Assembly: GCA_913056175.1 (NCBI GenBank)
Contig: CAJXLM010000007.1
Location: 1 to 64,000, forward strand
Source of the DNA: an uncultured Opitutia bacterium
GTDB lineage: Bacteria > Verrucomicrobiota > Verrucomicrobiia > Opitutales > Puniceicoccaceae
DNA: 64,000 nt
Reading direction: 5' to 3'
Shown here in pieces: positions 40,123-49,511 of the stretch. Position 1 is the stretch's first letter, and the number at the start of each line of letters is the position of its first letter. Below the pieces are notes generated by a model. It was given only the letters and a program-made list of their open reading frames with translations. It made no database searches and was not told the DNA's origin. The translations under genes were made by a program, and so were the position numbers.

Positions 40123-42303
40123 ATGGGGATGGTCTGGTTCGTCCTTCCACCGTTCGCCGCTCTCCTCGCGCTCGGATCGGCCTTCGGATTTTACCGTTGG
40201 GTTTTGGGGCACGGTGAGGGCACGGCGGAGATGCGCCGGATTGCCGCGGCCGTGCGGAAGGGCGCCCTCGCCTATCTCCGCTCCCAATACCGTCTCGTCG
40301 CTCTGGTGGTGGGCGGTTTTTTCGGGTTATTGATCGTCCTGTCTCTCTTGGACCTGCAACGGCCCCTCGTGCCTTTCGCCTTCGTGACCGGCGCGTTCTT
40401 CTCGGGCTTTGCCGGCTTTCTCGGTATGCGCACGGCGACGATGGCCTCGGCCCGCACCACCGAGGCTTGCCGTGGCAGTCTGAACCGTGGCTTGAAGATT
40501 GCCTTTCGTTCCGGGGCGGTCATGGGGCTGGTGGTGGTCGGATTCGGACTGCTCTTCCTCTGGGCATGGCTGGTCCTGCTGCTGCGAGTCGCTCCGGAGG
40601 GACCGGACCAACTCGCGGAGGTGACCACCACGCTCCTCGGCTTTGGGATGGGAGCTTCGCTGCAGGCCCTTTTCGCCCGGGTGGGCGGGGGAATTTACAC
40701 CAAGGCTGCGGATGTCGGAGCGGACCTGGTCGGGAAGGTTGAGGAAGGTATCCCGGAGGATGATCCCCGCAATCCCGCGACCATCGCCGATAATGTGGGC
40801 GACACGGTGGGCGATGTAGCCGGAATGGGGGCGGACCTGTACGAGTCCTACTGCGGGTCGATTCTCGCTACGGCCGCTCTTGGAGCTGTGCTCGGCCCCG
40901 CCGCACAGATCTCCGGCCTCGAGGCTGTCCTTGCTCCGCTCCTCCTTGCCGCTCTGGGCATCGTGGTCTCCCTGGTGGGCATTCTGCTCGTCCGCTGCCG
41001 GGAGGAGTCCTCAATGGGAGCACTGCTCGGCGCTCTCGATCGGGGAGTGCGGGCCAGCGCGGTCCTGCTCGTGCTCGGAGCGCTCGGACTCGTCTTTCTC
41101 GGACTCCTAACTTGGGGTCTCTTCGTATCGGTCGTTGCGGGCCTTCTCGGCGGAATGGTGATCGGATGGTCCACCGGCTACTACACTTCCGACGAACATC
41201 GCCCGACCCGGGGCATCGCGGACCGCGCGCGCACGGGGGCCGCCACGCTCATCATTGAGGGCCTGGCGGTCGGCATGCTCTCCTCCGCAATCCCGGTGAC
41301 AGCAATCGTGACAGCGATCCTCGTAGCCTTCGGGGCACCGGGTGGGTTCGACGACCCGTCCATTGGCCTCTACGGGGTCGGTCTGGCCGCCGTGGGAATG
41401 CTCTCCACCCTCGGGATCACCCTCGCTACGGATGCCTACGGCCCCATCGCGGACAATGCCGGAGGGAATGCCGAGATGGCCGGCTTGCCGGCGGAGGTGC
41501 GCGAGAGGACGGATGCCCTCGATAGGCTCGGCAACACGACTGCGGCGATGGGTAAGGGGTTTGCCATCGGCTCGGCGGCGCTGACCGCCCTCGCCCTCAT
41601 TGCCACCTATCTCATGAGTGCGGAGTTCTGGGCGCAGCAGATGGGGCAGGAGCTGGACACCGGAGCGGCGCTCCGGCTGGATCAGCCTCTCGTCCTGGCC
41701 GGGCTTTTCCTCGGGGCAATGCTCGCCTTTGTTTTCTGTGCCCTCACCATGAAGGCGGTCGGGCGGGCGGCATTCGCCATGGTTGAGGAGGTCCGCCGTC
41801 AATTCCGGGAAGACCCCGGGATTCTTGAGGGTACCGCGGAGCCAGACTATGACCGATGCGTGGGCATCTCCACGCGGGCCGCCCAACGCCAGATGGTCGG
41901 GCCGGCTCTTCTGGCGGTGGGCGTGCCCCCCGCGGTGGGCCTCATTCTTGGGGTGCCGGGCGTACTCGGTCTTCTCGTCGGCGGACTGACCTGCGGTTTT
42001 GCTCTCGCCTGTCTGCTCAACAATGCCGGAGGTGCTTGGGATAATGCCAAGAAAGCGATCGAAAAAGAGAGAGTGACCTACGAGGAGGAAACGGATCCGG
42101 CCCACGAGCACCCGCTGACCGGAAAGTCTTCGCCCTCCCACCGGGCAGGGGTCGTCGGTGATACGGTGGGCGATCCTTTCAAGGATACCAGTGGCCCTTC
42201 CCTCAATATTCTCCTGAAGCTGATGAGCATGGTCAGCATCGTCTTCACCCCCCTCGTGGTGAAGGTCAGTCCGCTGATCCAGGGATGGCTGGGGATCCAC
42301 TGA
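40123..42303 (+). CDS. hppA: Membrane-bound ion-translocating pyrophosphatase
   Basis: 726 residues from ATG 40123 with about 16 helices. The catalytic stretch has ADVGADLVGKVEEGIPEDDP (about 191-210, containing D-x7-K-x-E) and DNVGDTVGDVAGMGADLYE (about 217-235); a second acidic block is DNAGGNAEMAGLP, and DNAKKAIEK plus GDTVGDPFKDTSGPS close the site. GNTTAAMGKGFAIGSAALTA has alanine where K+-independent enzymes have lysine, pointing to the K+-dependent class, whose members pump H+ or Na+. It couples PPi hydrolysis to ion export. It is a single gene with repeat islands on both sides. Confidence 0.95.
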   Translation: MGMVWFVLPPFAALLALGSAFGFYRWVLGHGEGTAEMRRIAAAVRKGALAYLRSQYRLVALVVGGFFGLLIVLSLLDLQRPLVPFAFVTGAFFSGFAGFLGMRTATMASARTTEACRGSLNRGLKIAFRSGAVMGLVVVGFGLLFLWAWLVLLLRVAPEGPDQLAEVTTTLLGFGMGASLQALFARVGGGIYTKAADVGADLVGKVEEGIPEDDPRNPATIADNVGDTVGDVAGMGADLYESYCGSILATAALGAVLGPAAQISGLEAVLAPLLLAALGIVVSLVGILLVRCREESSMGALLGALDRGVRASAVLLVLGALGLVFLGLLTWGLFVSVVAGLLGGMVIGWSTGYYTSDEHRPTRGIADRARTGAATLIIEGLAVGMLSSAIPVTAIVTAILVAFGAPGGFDDPSIGLYGVGLAAVGMLSTLGITLATDAYGPIADNAGGNAEMAGLPAEVRERTDALDRLGNTTAAMGKGFAIGSAALTALALIATYLMSAEFWAQQMGQELDTGAALRLDQPLVLAGLFLGAMLAFVFCALTMKAVGRAAFAMVEEVRRQFREDPGILEGTAEPDYDRCVGISTRAAQRQMVGPALLAVGVPPAVGLILGVPGVLGLLVGGLTCGFALACLLNNAGGAWDNAKKAIEKERVTYEEETDPAHEHPLTGKSSPSHRAGVVGDTVGDPFKDTSGPSLNILLKLMSMVSIVFTPLVVKVSPLIQGWLGIH

Positions 42304-43481
42304 GAAGGCGGGAAGGATCGTGGAGGGATCGCCGGAACCAAAGATGGAATCGAATCCGATTCGCTCATCGTAGCCGGAGCCCTCTGCGGTCTAGGGCTAA
42401 ATATTACCCGTCCTTATCCCGGTTCTTGGTATTTCGCAGGAGGGGGGAGAACGGCCGGAGGGATTCGGATCCTTTTTCGGGATTCGGAGGGGGGCCACGA
42501 TAACGTAGATTCTCCCGCGGGAGAGGCTCCCTCTCCCGTAAGCAATGTCCGGTGGGCGAGCCGGGCCGGACTTCGGGAATGGTGTATTGTCCAGGCGATC
42601 AAAAGGGACGGGGAAGCCTTGCTGGGATCCGGGAAAAGACGGGGTGTCCACACAAAGCAAAGAGGGGTCTCCGGGCATCACCCTTCCGTTGAGGAGGAGA
42701 GCGCTGGAGGGCGGTAGTCGCAACGCGGAGGAAAGAGAGGGGACAAACCTTGGAGTCCGGATTGGTTCCAATGCCTCCGGAACAAATGGGTGTCCGTGAT
42801 TCCCCGTGGTTTTCTCGGTTTCCCCCTCTTCTCCGCATGCTCTTCGGAGAAGAGGGGTGTCTGCATGACTCCGCTTCCTTCGCCGTGCCCTGCCGGGTTG
42901 TGGGGCGGTTTGGTGGAGGGTCCCTTGGGATGGGTGTCCGTAAGTGGGTACTGGAGGGCGGTGGTCGCAACGCGGAGGAAAAAGAGGGGACAAACCTCGG
43001 AGTCCGGATTGGTTCCAATGCCTCCGGAACAAATGGGTGTCCGTGATTCCCCGCGGTTTTCTCGGCTTCCCCCTCTTCTCCGCATGCTCTTCGGAGAAGA
43101 GGGGTGTCTGCATGACTCCGCACCCTTCGCCGTGCCCTGCCGGGTTGTGGGGCGGTGTGGTGGAGGGGCCGCCTGGGATGGGTGTCCGTAAGTGGGTACA
43201 ATTTTGTGGGCATCCTCTGCACGCACCCCGGGCCGATTCGGCGGATGGGGCGCATGGGTTGGCTGTCCGTCATTGGGCAGGTTGTGTGGGTGTCCGCCTG
43301 AGTGGAAAGCCAGTCCCCCGAAGGTGGTTCGTCCGCGTGGCCGGAGGGGGCGGGGGAGGCCTTGCCGGGTGTCGGGGTTGGGGATGGGAGAAGATAATGG
43401 GTGTCTGCAATCGGGGCTTCTCACCGATGGGGTGGCGGAGAATCGGATTGCGGGCCGGGCGGAGCCGGGTAACAGGAAGGT
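42304..43481. repeat. Repeat island 5: head-to-tail duplication of a 247-bp unit
   Basis: Copy 1 is 42704-42950 and copy 2 is 42951-43198, directly abutting, both starting CTGGAGGGCGGT and ending GTCCGTAAGTGGGTA. Each contains ATGGGTGTCCGTGATTCCCC, a GGGGTGTCTGCATGACTCCG variant and a final ATGGGTGTCCGTAAGTGG. Within each copy TCTTCTCCGCATGC and its partner GCTCTTCGGAGAAGA form an imperfect palindrome. The copies are about 95 percent identical by eye. Exact cores: 42787, 42931, 43034, 43179, 43287 and 43398, all plus orientation. 42304-42640 shows no gene; the OsmC promoter must lie near 43410-43481. Confidence 0.92.
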
Positions 43482-43940
43482 ATGGGTGCATTGACGTTTC
43501 AGGTGCGAGCGGAGGCGGAGAGCGCGACGCGGACGCGGGCGGAGGCGCGCCAGTTCGCGTTGGTGATCGACGAGCCTCCGGCCCTCGGGGGCACGGACGC
43601 GGGGGCAAATCCGGTGGAGTACGTGCTCGCGGCGTTCGGGGGTTGCCTGAACGTGATGGGTCACCTCATTGCGAAGGAGAAGGGGATGGAGCTCCGCGGC
43701 CTGCGGATCCACTTGGAGGGGGATCTCGACCCGGACCGTCTGTTCGGTCGTCCCACCGAAGAGCGGGCTGGTTATTCGGCGATCCGGGTACGGCTGGAAG
43801 CGGACACGGAGGCAGAGGCGTCGCTGCTGGAGGAGTGGCGAAGGGAGGTCTGCGAGCGGTGCCCGGTCTGCGACAATCTCAAGCACCCGACCCCGGTGGA
43901 GGTGGTCGTGGAACGCTCGGCCTCCGGTACGGTTGCCTGA
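43482..43940 (+). CDS. OsmC/YhfA-family protein
   Basis: 152 residues. GGTDAGANPVEYVLAAFGGC (about 37-56) is the OsmC family block with the first reactive cysteine, followed by a long helix (LNVMGHLIAKEKGMEL). A second cysteine pair lies in CERCPVCDNLKHPTPVEV near the C-terminus, as in peroxide-reducing OsmC/Ohr proteins. Thiol peroxidase activity is plausible, but the substrate class is not clear. It converges on the phnE gene with 30 bases between. Confidence 0.85.
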   Translation: MGALTFQVRAEAESATRTRAEARQFALVIDEPPALGGTDAGANPVEYVLAAFGGCLNVMGHLIAKEKGMELRGLRIHLEGDLDPDRLFGRPTEERAGYSAIRVRLEADTEAEASLLEEWRREVCERCPVCDNLKHPTPVEVVVERSASGTVA

Positions 43941-43970
43941 GGCTGGCCGCGCGGGGTTGCCGCCCCCGGC

Positions 43971-44795
43971 TCAGATCAGGGCGCGCCGGACCCGGGCGGA
44001 GACCCATTCGCTGAGGAGGACGGTGGCGAGGATGAGCAGGAGGATCAGGGTGACCTGGGGCCAGGCGAGCACGTTGAGGGAGGCCTGCAGTTTCAGTCCG
44101 ATCCCCCCGGCCCCGACCAACCCGAGCACGGTGCTTTCGCGGATGTTGATGTCCCACCGGAAGACGGAGATGCTCCAGAAGGCGGGAAGGACCTGGGGCA
44201 CGATCCCGTAGGTGAGGACTTGGGCGCCGCTGGCCCCCGTCGCGCGGACCGCTTCGACTTGGCTTTGCTCGACCTCCTCAATGGCCTCGTAGAGAAGCTT
44301 GCCGACGAAGCCGATGGAGCGCAGGGCAATGGCGACGATCCCGGCGAGGAGGCCGGGCCCGATCATGGCGACAAGGAGGAGCGCCCAGATGAGGGAGTTG
44401 ATGGAGCGGGAGGCGACGATGAGGAAGAGGGCGACCGGCCGGAGGAAGTGGCGGGAAGGGGTGGTGTTGCGTGCGGCGAGGAGGGCGACGGGGATGGCGA
44501 GGAGGACCCCGCCGATCGTGCCGAGGGTGGCGATGTTGATGGTGTCCCAGAGCGGACCGAGGAGCTCCGGCAGGTAGGACCAGCGGGGCGGCAGCATGCG
44601 GCTGCCGATGTCCGCGGCCTGGCGGGGGGCATCGGCCACGAAGATCCACATCGTGTCCGCGGTCATCACCCGCCAGCAGAAGACGCAGAGGGCGACCAGC
44701 GCGAGCCAGCCCAACCAGAGGAGGAGGCGCAGTCGGGCGCTGCGGTGGGTCCAGGTGCGGGGGCCAGCGTGGGCCGGTGCGGTCTCCGGATTCAC
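43971..44795 (-). CDS. phnE: Phosphonate/phosphite-type ABC transporter permease (distal)
   Basis: 274 residues from GTG 44795-44793, overlapping the stop of the preceding permease by four bases. About six helices. The coupling loop EAVRATGASGAQVLTYGIVPQVLP (read as EAVRATGASGAQ and YGIVPQVLP, about 190-215) is the EAA motif that contacts the ATPase. The FRWDINIRESTVLGLVGAGGIG block is specific for PhnE. It pairs with the second PhnE to form the channel. Confidence 0.9.
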   Translation of the reverse strand: MNPETAPAHAGPRTWTHRSARLRLLLWLGWLALVALCVFCWRVMTADTMWIFVADAPRQAADIGSRMLPPRWSYLPELLGPLWDTINIATLGTIGGVLLAIPVALLAARNTTPSRHFLRPVALFLIVASRSINSLIWALLLVAMIGPGLLAGIVAIALRSIGFVGKLLYEAIEEVEQSQVEAVRATGASGAQVLTYGIVPQVLPAFWSISVFRWDINIRESTVLGLVGAGGIGLKLQASLNVLAWPQVTLILLLILATVLLSEWVSARVRRALI

Positions 44796-45592
44796 TGCAG
44801 GAACTTCCTGAGGTAGCTCGAGCTGTACTCGACCACCAGGACGATCCCGATGATCAGCAGGAGGATGGCGCCCGCGCTGTCGTATTCGTAGCGATCGATG
44901 GCCGTGTTGAGCGTCGCCCCGATCCCCCCGGCCCCGACGATTCCGATCACCGCGCTTTCGCGGAAGTTGATGTCCAGCCGGTAGAGGCTCAGTCCGATCA
45001 ACCTCGGCAGGACTTGGGGCTGGACGGCGTAGTGGACCACTTGCCACCAAGAAGCGCCCGTGGCACGGATGGCTTCCGTCTGGGCCTCGTCGATTTCCTC
45101 GATATCGTCCGCGAGGAGCTTGGAGAGGAAGCCAACGCTCCCGAAGACGAGGGTGAGGAAACCGGCAAAGGGGCCGAAGCCGAACATCGCGACCATGAAG
45201 ATGGCCACGATGATTTCCTGGAGGGCCCGGCTGACCGCGATCACGAAGCGGCAGGCGAGATAGACCGGGCGGCTGACGAGGTTCCGGGCGGCCCCGATGC
45301 CGATCGGCACGGAGAGGGCGATCCCGGCCACCGTGGCTGTCACTGTCATGGTGAGGCTCTCCACCAGGCCTTTCTGGATGTCGTTCCACCGGCTGGTGAA
45401 GTCCGGCTGGAGGAAGCCGAGAACGAAGCGCTGGCCCCGCTCCAGTCCTTCCCAGACCCGGAGCCAGTCGACGTGGACCGAGCCCAGCGCGAGCAGGAGG
45501 TAGAGAACGATGCCGACTTGGAGTACCCGCCGCCAGCGGGGGTCCCGCACCAGGGTCGGCGGGCGCTTCCAAGGACGGACCGGCGAGGTCAT
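44792..45592 (-). CDS. phnE: Phosphonate/phosphite-type ABC transporter permease (proximal)
   Basis: 266 residues, starting [15 protein letters not shown]. Five to six helices with the EAA coupling motif in [20 protein letters not shown] (about 173-192) and [21 protein letters not shown] (as [13 protein letters not shown], about 210). It shares the overall plan of the neighbouring permease, so the two arose by duplication and likely form a heterodimer. It overlaps phnC by four bases and the next phnE by four. Confidence 0.9.
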   Translation of the reverse strand: MTSPVRPWKRPPTLVRDPRWRRVLQVGIVLYLLLALGSVHVDWLRVWEGLERGQRFVLGFLQPDFTSRWNDIQKGLVESLTMTVTATVAGIALSVPIGIGAARNLVSRPVYLACRFVIAVSRALQEIIVAIFMVAMFGFGPFAGFLTLVFGSVGFLSKLLADDIEEIDEAQTEAIRATGASWWQVVHYAVQPQVLPRLIGLSLYRLDINFRESAVIGIVGAGGIGATLNTAIDRYEYDSAGAILLLIIGIVLVVEYSSSYLRKFLQ

Positions 45593-46413
45593 CGGCCGGC
45601 GATTTCCTTGAGGCGCCGCTGCGCGTCCGCCTCGGAGTCCGCTGCCTCCTCGTCCTCCTGCCGCATCGATTTCCAGTCCTCCTCCCCGTAGATGCCGGTG
45701 AGGGCCTTCTCCGTCAGCGCGGTGGGTGCATCGTCGAAAACGATCTCCCCCGCGCGCAGGCCGACGATGCGGTGCATGAACTGCTGGGCGAGGGGGACAT
45801 CATGGAGGTTGACGATCGCGGGCAAGTGGCGTTCCGCGCAGATTTCGGTGAGCAAGCGCATGATTTGGCGGGAAGTGCGCGGGTCGAGGCTGGCCGTCGG
45901 CTCGTCCACGAGGAGAAGTTCCGGCTCCTGGGAGAGAGCCCGGGCGATTCCCACCCGCTGGCGCTGCCCCCCGGAGAGAGCGTCCGCCCGCTGGTTCGCC
46001 CGGTCCCCGAGACCGACCCGGTCGAGGAGGTGGTAGGCCCGGTCGATATCGGTCTGGGGGAAGCGGCGGAGATAGGTGCGCCAGAAGGGGAGGTAGCCAA
46101 GGCGCCCGGAGAGAACGTTCTCCATCACCGTGAGCCTCTCCACGAGGGAGTACTCCTGGAAGATCATCCCGATACGCCGACGGTGGCGCCGCAGTTCGCC
46201 GGTGGACAGGCCGGTCAGGTCGCGACCCTCGAGGAGAACCGAGCCGTCCGTTGGTTCCACGAGGCGGTTGATACACCGCAGGAGGGTGGACTTCCCCGCG
46301 CCGGACGGGCCGATCAGGCCCAGCAGCTGGCCTTCGGGCACCGACAGGGAGACCGACCGGAGGGCCTCGTGGCCCGTCGGGTAAGTCTTGGAGAGGGAAC
46401 GGATCTCGAGCAC
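45589..46413 (-). CDS. phnC: Phosphonate/phosphite-type ABC transporter ATP-binding protein
   Basis: 274 residues from GTG 46413-46411, which begins directly with [13 protein letters not shown]; the ATG at 46464 would have to read through the terminator hairpin. Walker [18 protein letters not shown] (about 35-51), Q-loop [13 protein letters not shown], signature [15 protein letters not shown] (about 147-161) and Walker [13 protein letters not shown] (about 167-178) are intact. [13 protein letters not shown] is typical of PhnC. It energises uptake through the two PhnE permeases. Confidence 0.92.
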   Translation of the reverse strand: MLEIRSLSKTYPTGHEALRSVSLSVPEGQLLGLIGPSGAGKSTLLRCINRLVEPTDGSVLLEGRDLTGLSTGELRRHRRRIGMIFQEYSLVERLTVMENVLSGRLGYLPFWRTYLRRFPQTDIDRAYHLLDRVGLGDRANQRADALSGGQRQRVGIARALSQEPELLLVDEPTASLDPRTSRQIMRLLTEICAERHLPAIVNLHDVPLAQQFMHRIVGLRAGEIVFDDAPTALTEKALTGIYGEEDWKSMRQEDEEAADSEADAQRRLKEIAGR

Positions 46414-46433
46414 GGCAACGGTGCGGCAAGGGG

Positions 46434-46462
46434 AAAAAAAGCGGGCGGCCGAAGCCGCCCGC
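46434..46462 (-). terminator. Intra-operon Rho-independent terminator between phnD and phnC
   Basis: On the minus strand GCGGGCGGC (46462-46454), a TTCG tetraloop and GCCGCCCGC (46449-46441) form a perfect 9-bp hairpin followed by seven T (46440-46434). It begins 32 bases after the phnD stop. It should end most transcripts after phnD, leaving the binding protein in excess over the membrane complex. Confidence 0.88.
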
Positions 46463-46493
46463 AACTGGCAATCATCGGTGGCCGAACAACCGC

Positions 46494-47444
46494 TCAGCGG
46501 CAGTTGTACTCGACGCCGTTGGCCTGATCAATCGTGCGGATTACTGCCCAGTCCTCCTGGAAGGTGATCGGGATGAACTGGTCCTCACCGTTCCGGCCGA
46601 ATTCCTCGGCGAGCTTCGTACCCGTCCAGTCGTAGGAGAAGAAGGCCTCCCGGATCTTGTCCTGCAGCTCGGGGTGCAGGTTGTGGACCAACCCGTACCC
46701 GGTGGTGGGGAAGGTGTCGGAGGTGTAGAGGACCTCGAGCTGGTCGGCGGTGACGACCCCGCGCTCGATCATGCGGCCCTTGACGGAGTTGGCGATCGTG
46801 GCCACCTCGTAGTCCTGGTTGGCGACGCCGAGGATGGAGTTGTCGTGCTTGCCGGAGAACTGGGTCTCGTAGTCCTCCCCGGATACCATGCCGAACTCGG
46901 CGGCCATGAGGGCGGTGGGGGCCTTGAACCCGCTGTTGGAGGTTTCCGAGGTGTGGGTGAGGGTCCGCCCGCGGATATCCTCGACCGAGCGCACCGGGGA
47001 GCCCGGATAGGTGATCACCTCCATCTCGTAGCCGAAGGAGCCGTCGTTCCCCGCCATCATGGCAAACGGCCGGAAGCCGGCGCAGGCAACCGCGAGGGGA
47101 TTGGAGCCGGTGTTGAATCCCGCCACATGCAACCGACCGGCCCGCATAGCCTCGATCTGGGCGGCGTTGGACTGCACGGGGAAGAACTGAACCCTCTTGC
47201 CGGTGACTTTCTCCATGTGGTCGAGGAACCCGGCCCAGACCTCCGCGTAGACGGCCGGGTCCTCGACGGGGGTGTAGGCGAAGACGAGGGTGGAGGGGTC
47301 GAGCCACTCAGACTCGTCCGTTGGGATGTCGGCAACGAGGTCGCCATCGTTGTCGACGTAGCGATCGCCGAGCCGGAACTCGGCCTGGGCCGGAAGGAGA
47401 GCGGCACCGAGGGCCGCCAGGGAGAAGGCGAGGAGAGGCTTCAT
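46494..47444 (-). CDS. phnD: Phosphate/phosphite/phosphonate-binding periplasmic protein
   Basis: 316 residues. A signal peptide ([18 protein letters not shown], cleavage after residue 21) leads to a type II periplasmic binding fold. [29 protein letters not shown] (about 109-128) and [15 protein letters not shown] (about 160-174) form the ligand pocket characteristic of PhnD. It delivers phosphonate, phosphite or a related oxyanion to PhnCE. No C-P lyase, phosphonatase or phosphite dehydrogenase gene is in the window, so the ligand is open. Confidence 0.9.
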   Translation of the reverse strand: MKPLLAFSLAALGAALLPAQAEFRLGDRYVDNDGDLVADIPTDESEWLDPSTLVFAYTPVEDPAVYAEVWAGFLDHMEKVTGKRVQFFPVQSNAAQIEAMRAGRLHVAGFNTGSNPLAVACAGFRPFAMMAGNDGSFGYEMEVITYPGSPVRSVEDIRGRTLTHTSETSNSGFKAPTALMAAEFGMVSGEDYETQFSGKHDNSILGVANQDYEVATIANSVKGRMIERGVVTADQLEVLYTSDTFPTTGYGLVHNLHPELQDKIREAFFSYDWTGTKLAEEFGRNGEDQFIPITFQEDWAVIRTIDQANGVEYNCR

Positions 47445-47515
47445 AAGGAGAGGAGTTGAGGGTTGACTCGGATCCCGAGGATCCGGCGAGGACTGGAGGG
47501 GTCAACGCCCCCAAT

Positions 47516-47531
47516 GTGACATTTTTGTCAC
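47516..47531. promoter_or_regulatory. Palindromic operator candidate upstream of phnD
   Basis: GTGAC (47516-47520) and GTCAC (47527-47531) are perfect inverted arms around ATTTTT, 72 bases before the phnD ATG. The TGTCAC half-site resembles Pho-box half-sites, although Pho boxes are direct repeats, so another regulator is equally possible. Confidence 0.4.
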
Positions 47532-49511
47532 GGAGCGTCGGAATGGTGGAGAAGATAGGGGGAGAGCAAAGCGGTCGGGAGCAACACGAGGCAAAGGAAG
47601 GACTCCGAATTTTCCTTGGAGGCGACGGACCCGGAAAGACCGCTGTTGATCGTGGATGTCGGGCTGGGTGGGAACTCCCGCCTTCGCTCGGTACTCAAGC
47701 CGGCGGAGAGAACAAACGCGCGGGGAGGATCGGGGCTCTTGGCCCTCGGGCCCAATGGCAGACACCCATTCCTTCCGCGATCCATCCCCTTCGGAGAATT
47801 ACAGACACCCAATCACTCCCCGGCCCATCCCCTTCGCGGAAGCCGCAGAGGCCAGGTTCAACAAGCCGAGAGGCACGACCCCTGGGCCCTCCCTCCGGGA
47901 CCCCAGCGGATTCATCCCCGAGCCTGCCCGCTTCGGCTCCCAGCCGAGGATCCTTTGCTGGGCGGGGGGGGGCGAAAGGTGTGCGAATCAATGGGTGTCC
48001 GCGATTTCACGACTCAATGGGTGTCGGCAATTTCCTCCCCAATTTCCAAGAACTTAGGAGTGCCCGCGATTCCGGTTCTCGTGCGCAACAAGTGGGTGTC
48101 TGCGACTCCCAATCCTCGAACCAATGGGTGTCTGCGGTTTCCTCCCGGGAGGTAGAGTCCTTGGGTTCCTTCTCCTCCGGTTGTCCAAAAGGTTCCCACC
48201 TGGGCTGTTGCTTCCACTTCTACGTCGAGCCTTTTTCGCCGCGCGGGGAGGGAAAGGGGCGAGAACAGATGGGTGTCCTCGATTTTTCTCGCAGGGAGGA
48301 TCGGGGCTCTTGGCCCTCGGGCCCAATGGTGGACACCCATTCCTCCCGCGATCCATCCCCTTCGGAAAATCACAGACACCCAATTACTCCCCGGCCCATC
48401 CCCATCGCGGAAGTTGCAGGGGACAGGTTCAACAAGCCGAGAGGCACGATCCCTGAGCCCTCCCTTCGGGACCCTAGCGGATTCATCCCCGGACCTGCCC
48501 GCTTCGGCTCCCAGCCGAGGATCCTTTGCTGGGCGGGGGGGGCGAAAGGTGTTCGGATAAATGGGTGTCTGCGATTTCCGCTAGGCGAACCAATGGGTGT
48601 CTATAATTTCCTCCGCAATTTCCAAGAACTTAGGGGTGCCCGCGATCCCGGTTCTCGTGCGCAACAAGTGGGTGTCTGCGATTTTTCTGACTCTCGTCCA
48701 AGAAAAAATGGGTGTCTGCGATTTTTACTGCTCGGGCCCAATGGCAGACACCCAATTACTCCCCGACCCATCCCCATCGTAGAAGTTGCAGGGGACAGGT
48801 TTAACAAGCCGAGAGGCACGATCCCTGGGCCCTCCCTCCGGGACCCCAGCGGATTCATCCCCGGACCTGCCCGCTTCGGCTCCCAGCCGAGGATCCTTTG
48901 CTGGGCGGGGGGCGAAAGGTGTTCGCTGAATGGGTGTCTGCGATACCCTCTGCAGGTCTGGAAAAATGGCAGACACCCATGCATTTCGGCCCCATCCTTG
49001 GTGGGGAAGGATCCTCGGAAAGGATCAACCGCCCGGGAGGTAGGGTCCTTGGGTTTCTTTTCCTCCGGTTGTCCAAAAGGTCTCCTCCTGGCCCATTCCT
49101 TCCACTTCTACGCGGAGAATTCTTCGCTGTGCGGTGATTGAAAGAAGCGGAAACAGATGGGTGTCCTCGATTTTCTCCTCCTCCGGTTGTCCAGAGGGTA
49201 CCCTCCTGGCCCGTCCCTTCCACTCCCACGCCGGGGATTCTTCGCCGCGCGGGGAGGGAAAGGGTCGGGAACAGGTGGGTGTCCCCGATTTTTCTGCGCG
49301 CTTGGATCCGTGATTCCTGTGGTGGGTGTCTGGGATCTTCTCCCAATCTTTCGGGAAGCGTGGCGCTTTCTCCGTTCTTGGAGGAGGCCCCCGTTCGCGG
49401 GGGAGGAGGCGAGTGCCCGGGGGGTGGGGCGCGGGTTGGCGGTGAGGGGTCGGTCCTCTCCGCGGGGTCGGGATGGGCGTGGGCGGAGGTCTGGGGGGCG
49501 AGGGTTGGCGG
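47532..49511. repeat. Repeat island 6: multi-copy unit array, the longest in the window
   Basis: Units start GAGGATCGGGGCTCTTGGCC at 47725 and 48296, and a truncated third unit starts at CTCGGGCCCAATGGC near 48731; from about 48961 a shuffled fourth block repeats parts of the first. Shared parts include a 110-base block with ACAAGCCGAGAGGCACGA and the block TTCCAAGAACTTAGG. About 19 exact cores lie between 47758 and 49330, in both orientations. Two pairs are perfect inverted repeats: 48709-48719 with 48744-48754 (11 bp) and 48930-48941 with 48969-48980 (12 bp). 47532-47724 and 49336-49511 show nothing else. No protein-like frame was found. Confidence 0.9.

Noticed and set aside
42397-43886. 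Long minus-strand frames across island 5 with a repeated peptide segment
   Set aside because: The peptide repeat comes from the 247-bp DNA duplication, and the frame also runs through the real OsmC gene on the other strand.
47500-49335. CRISPR array
   Set aside because: The conserved part is only 8-15 bases, spacing varies from tens to hundreds of bases, orientation alternates, and no cas genes are present.
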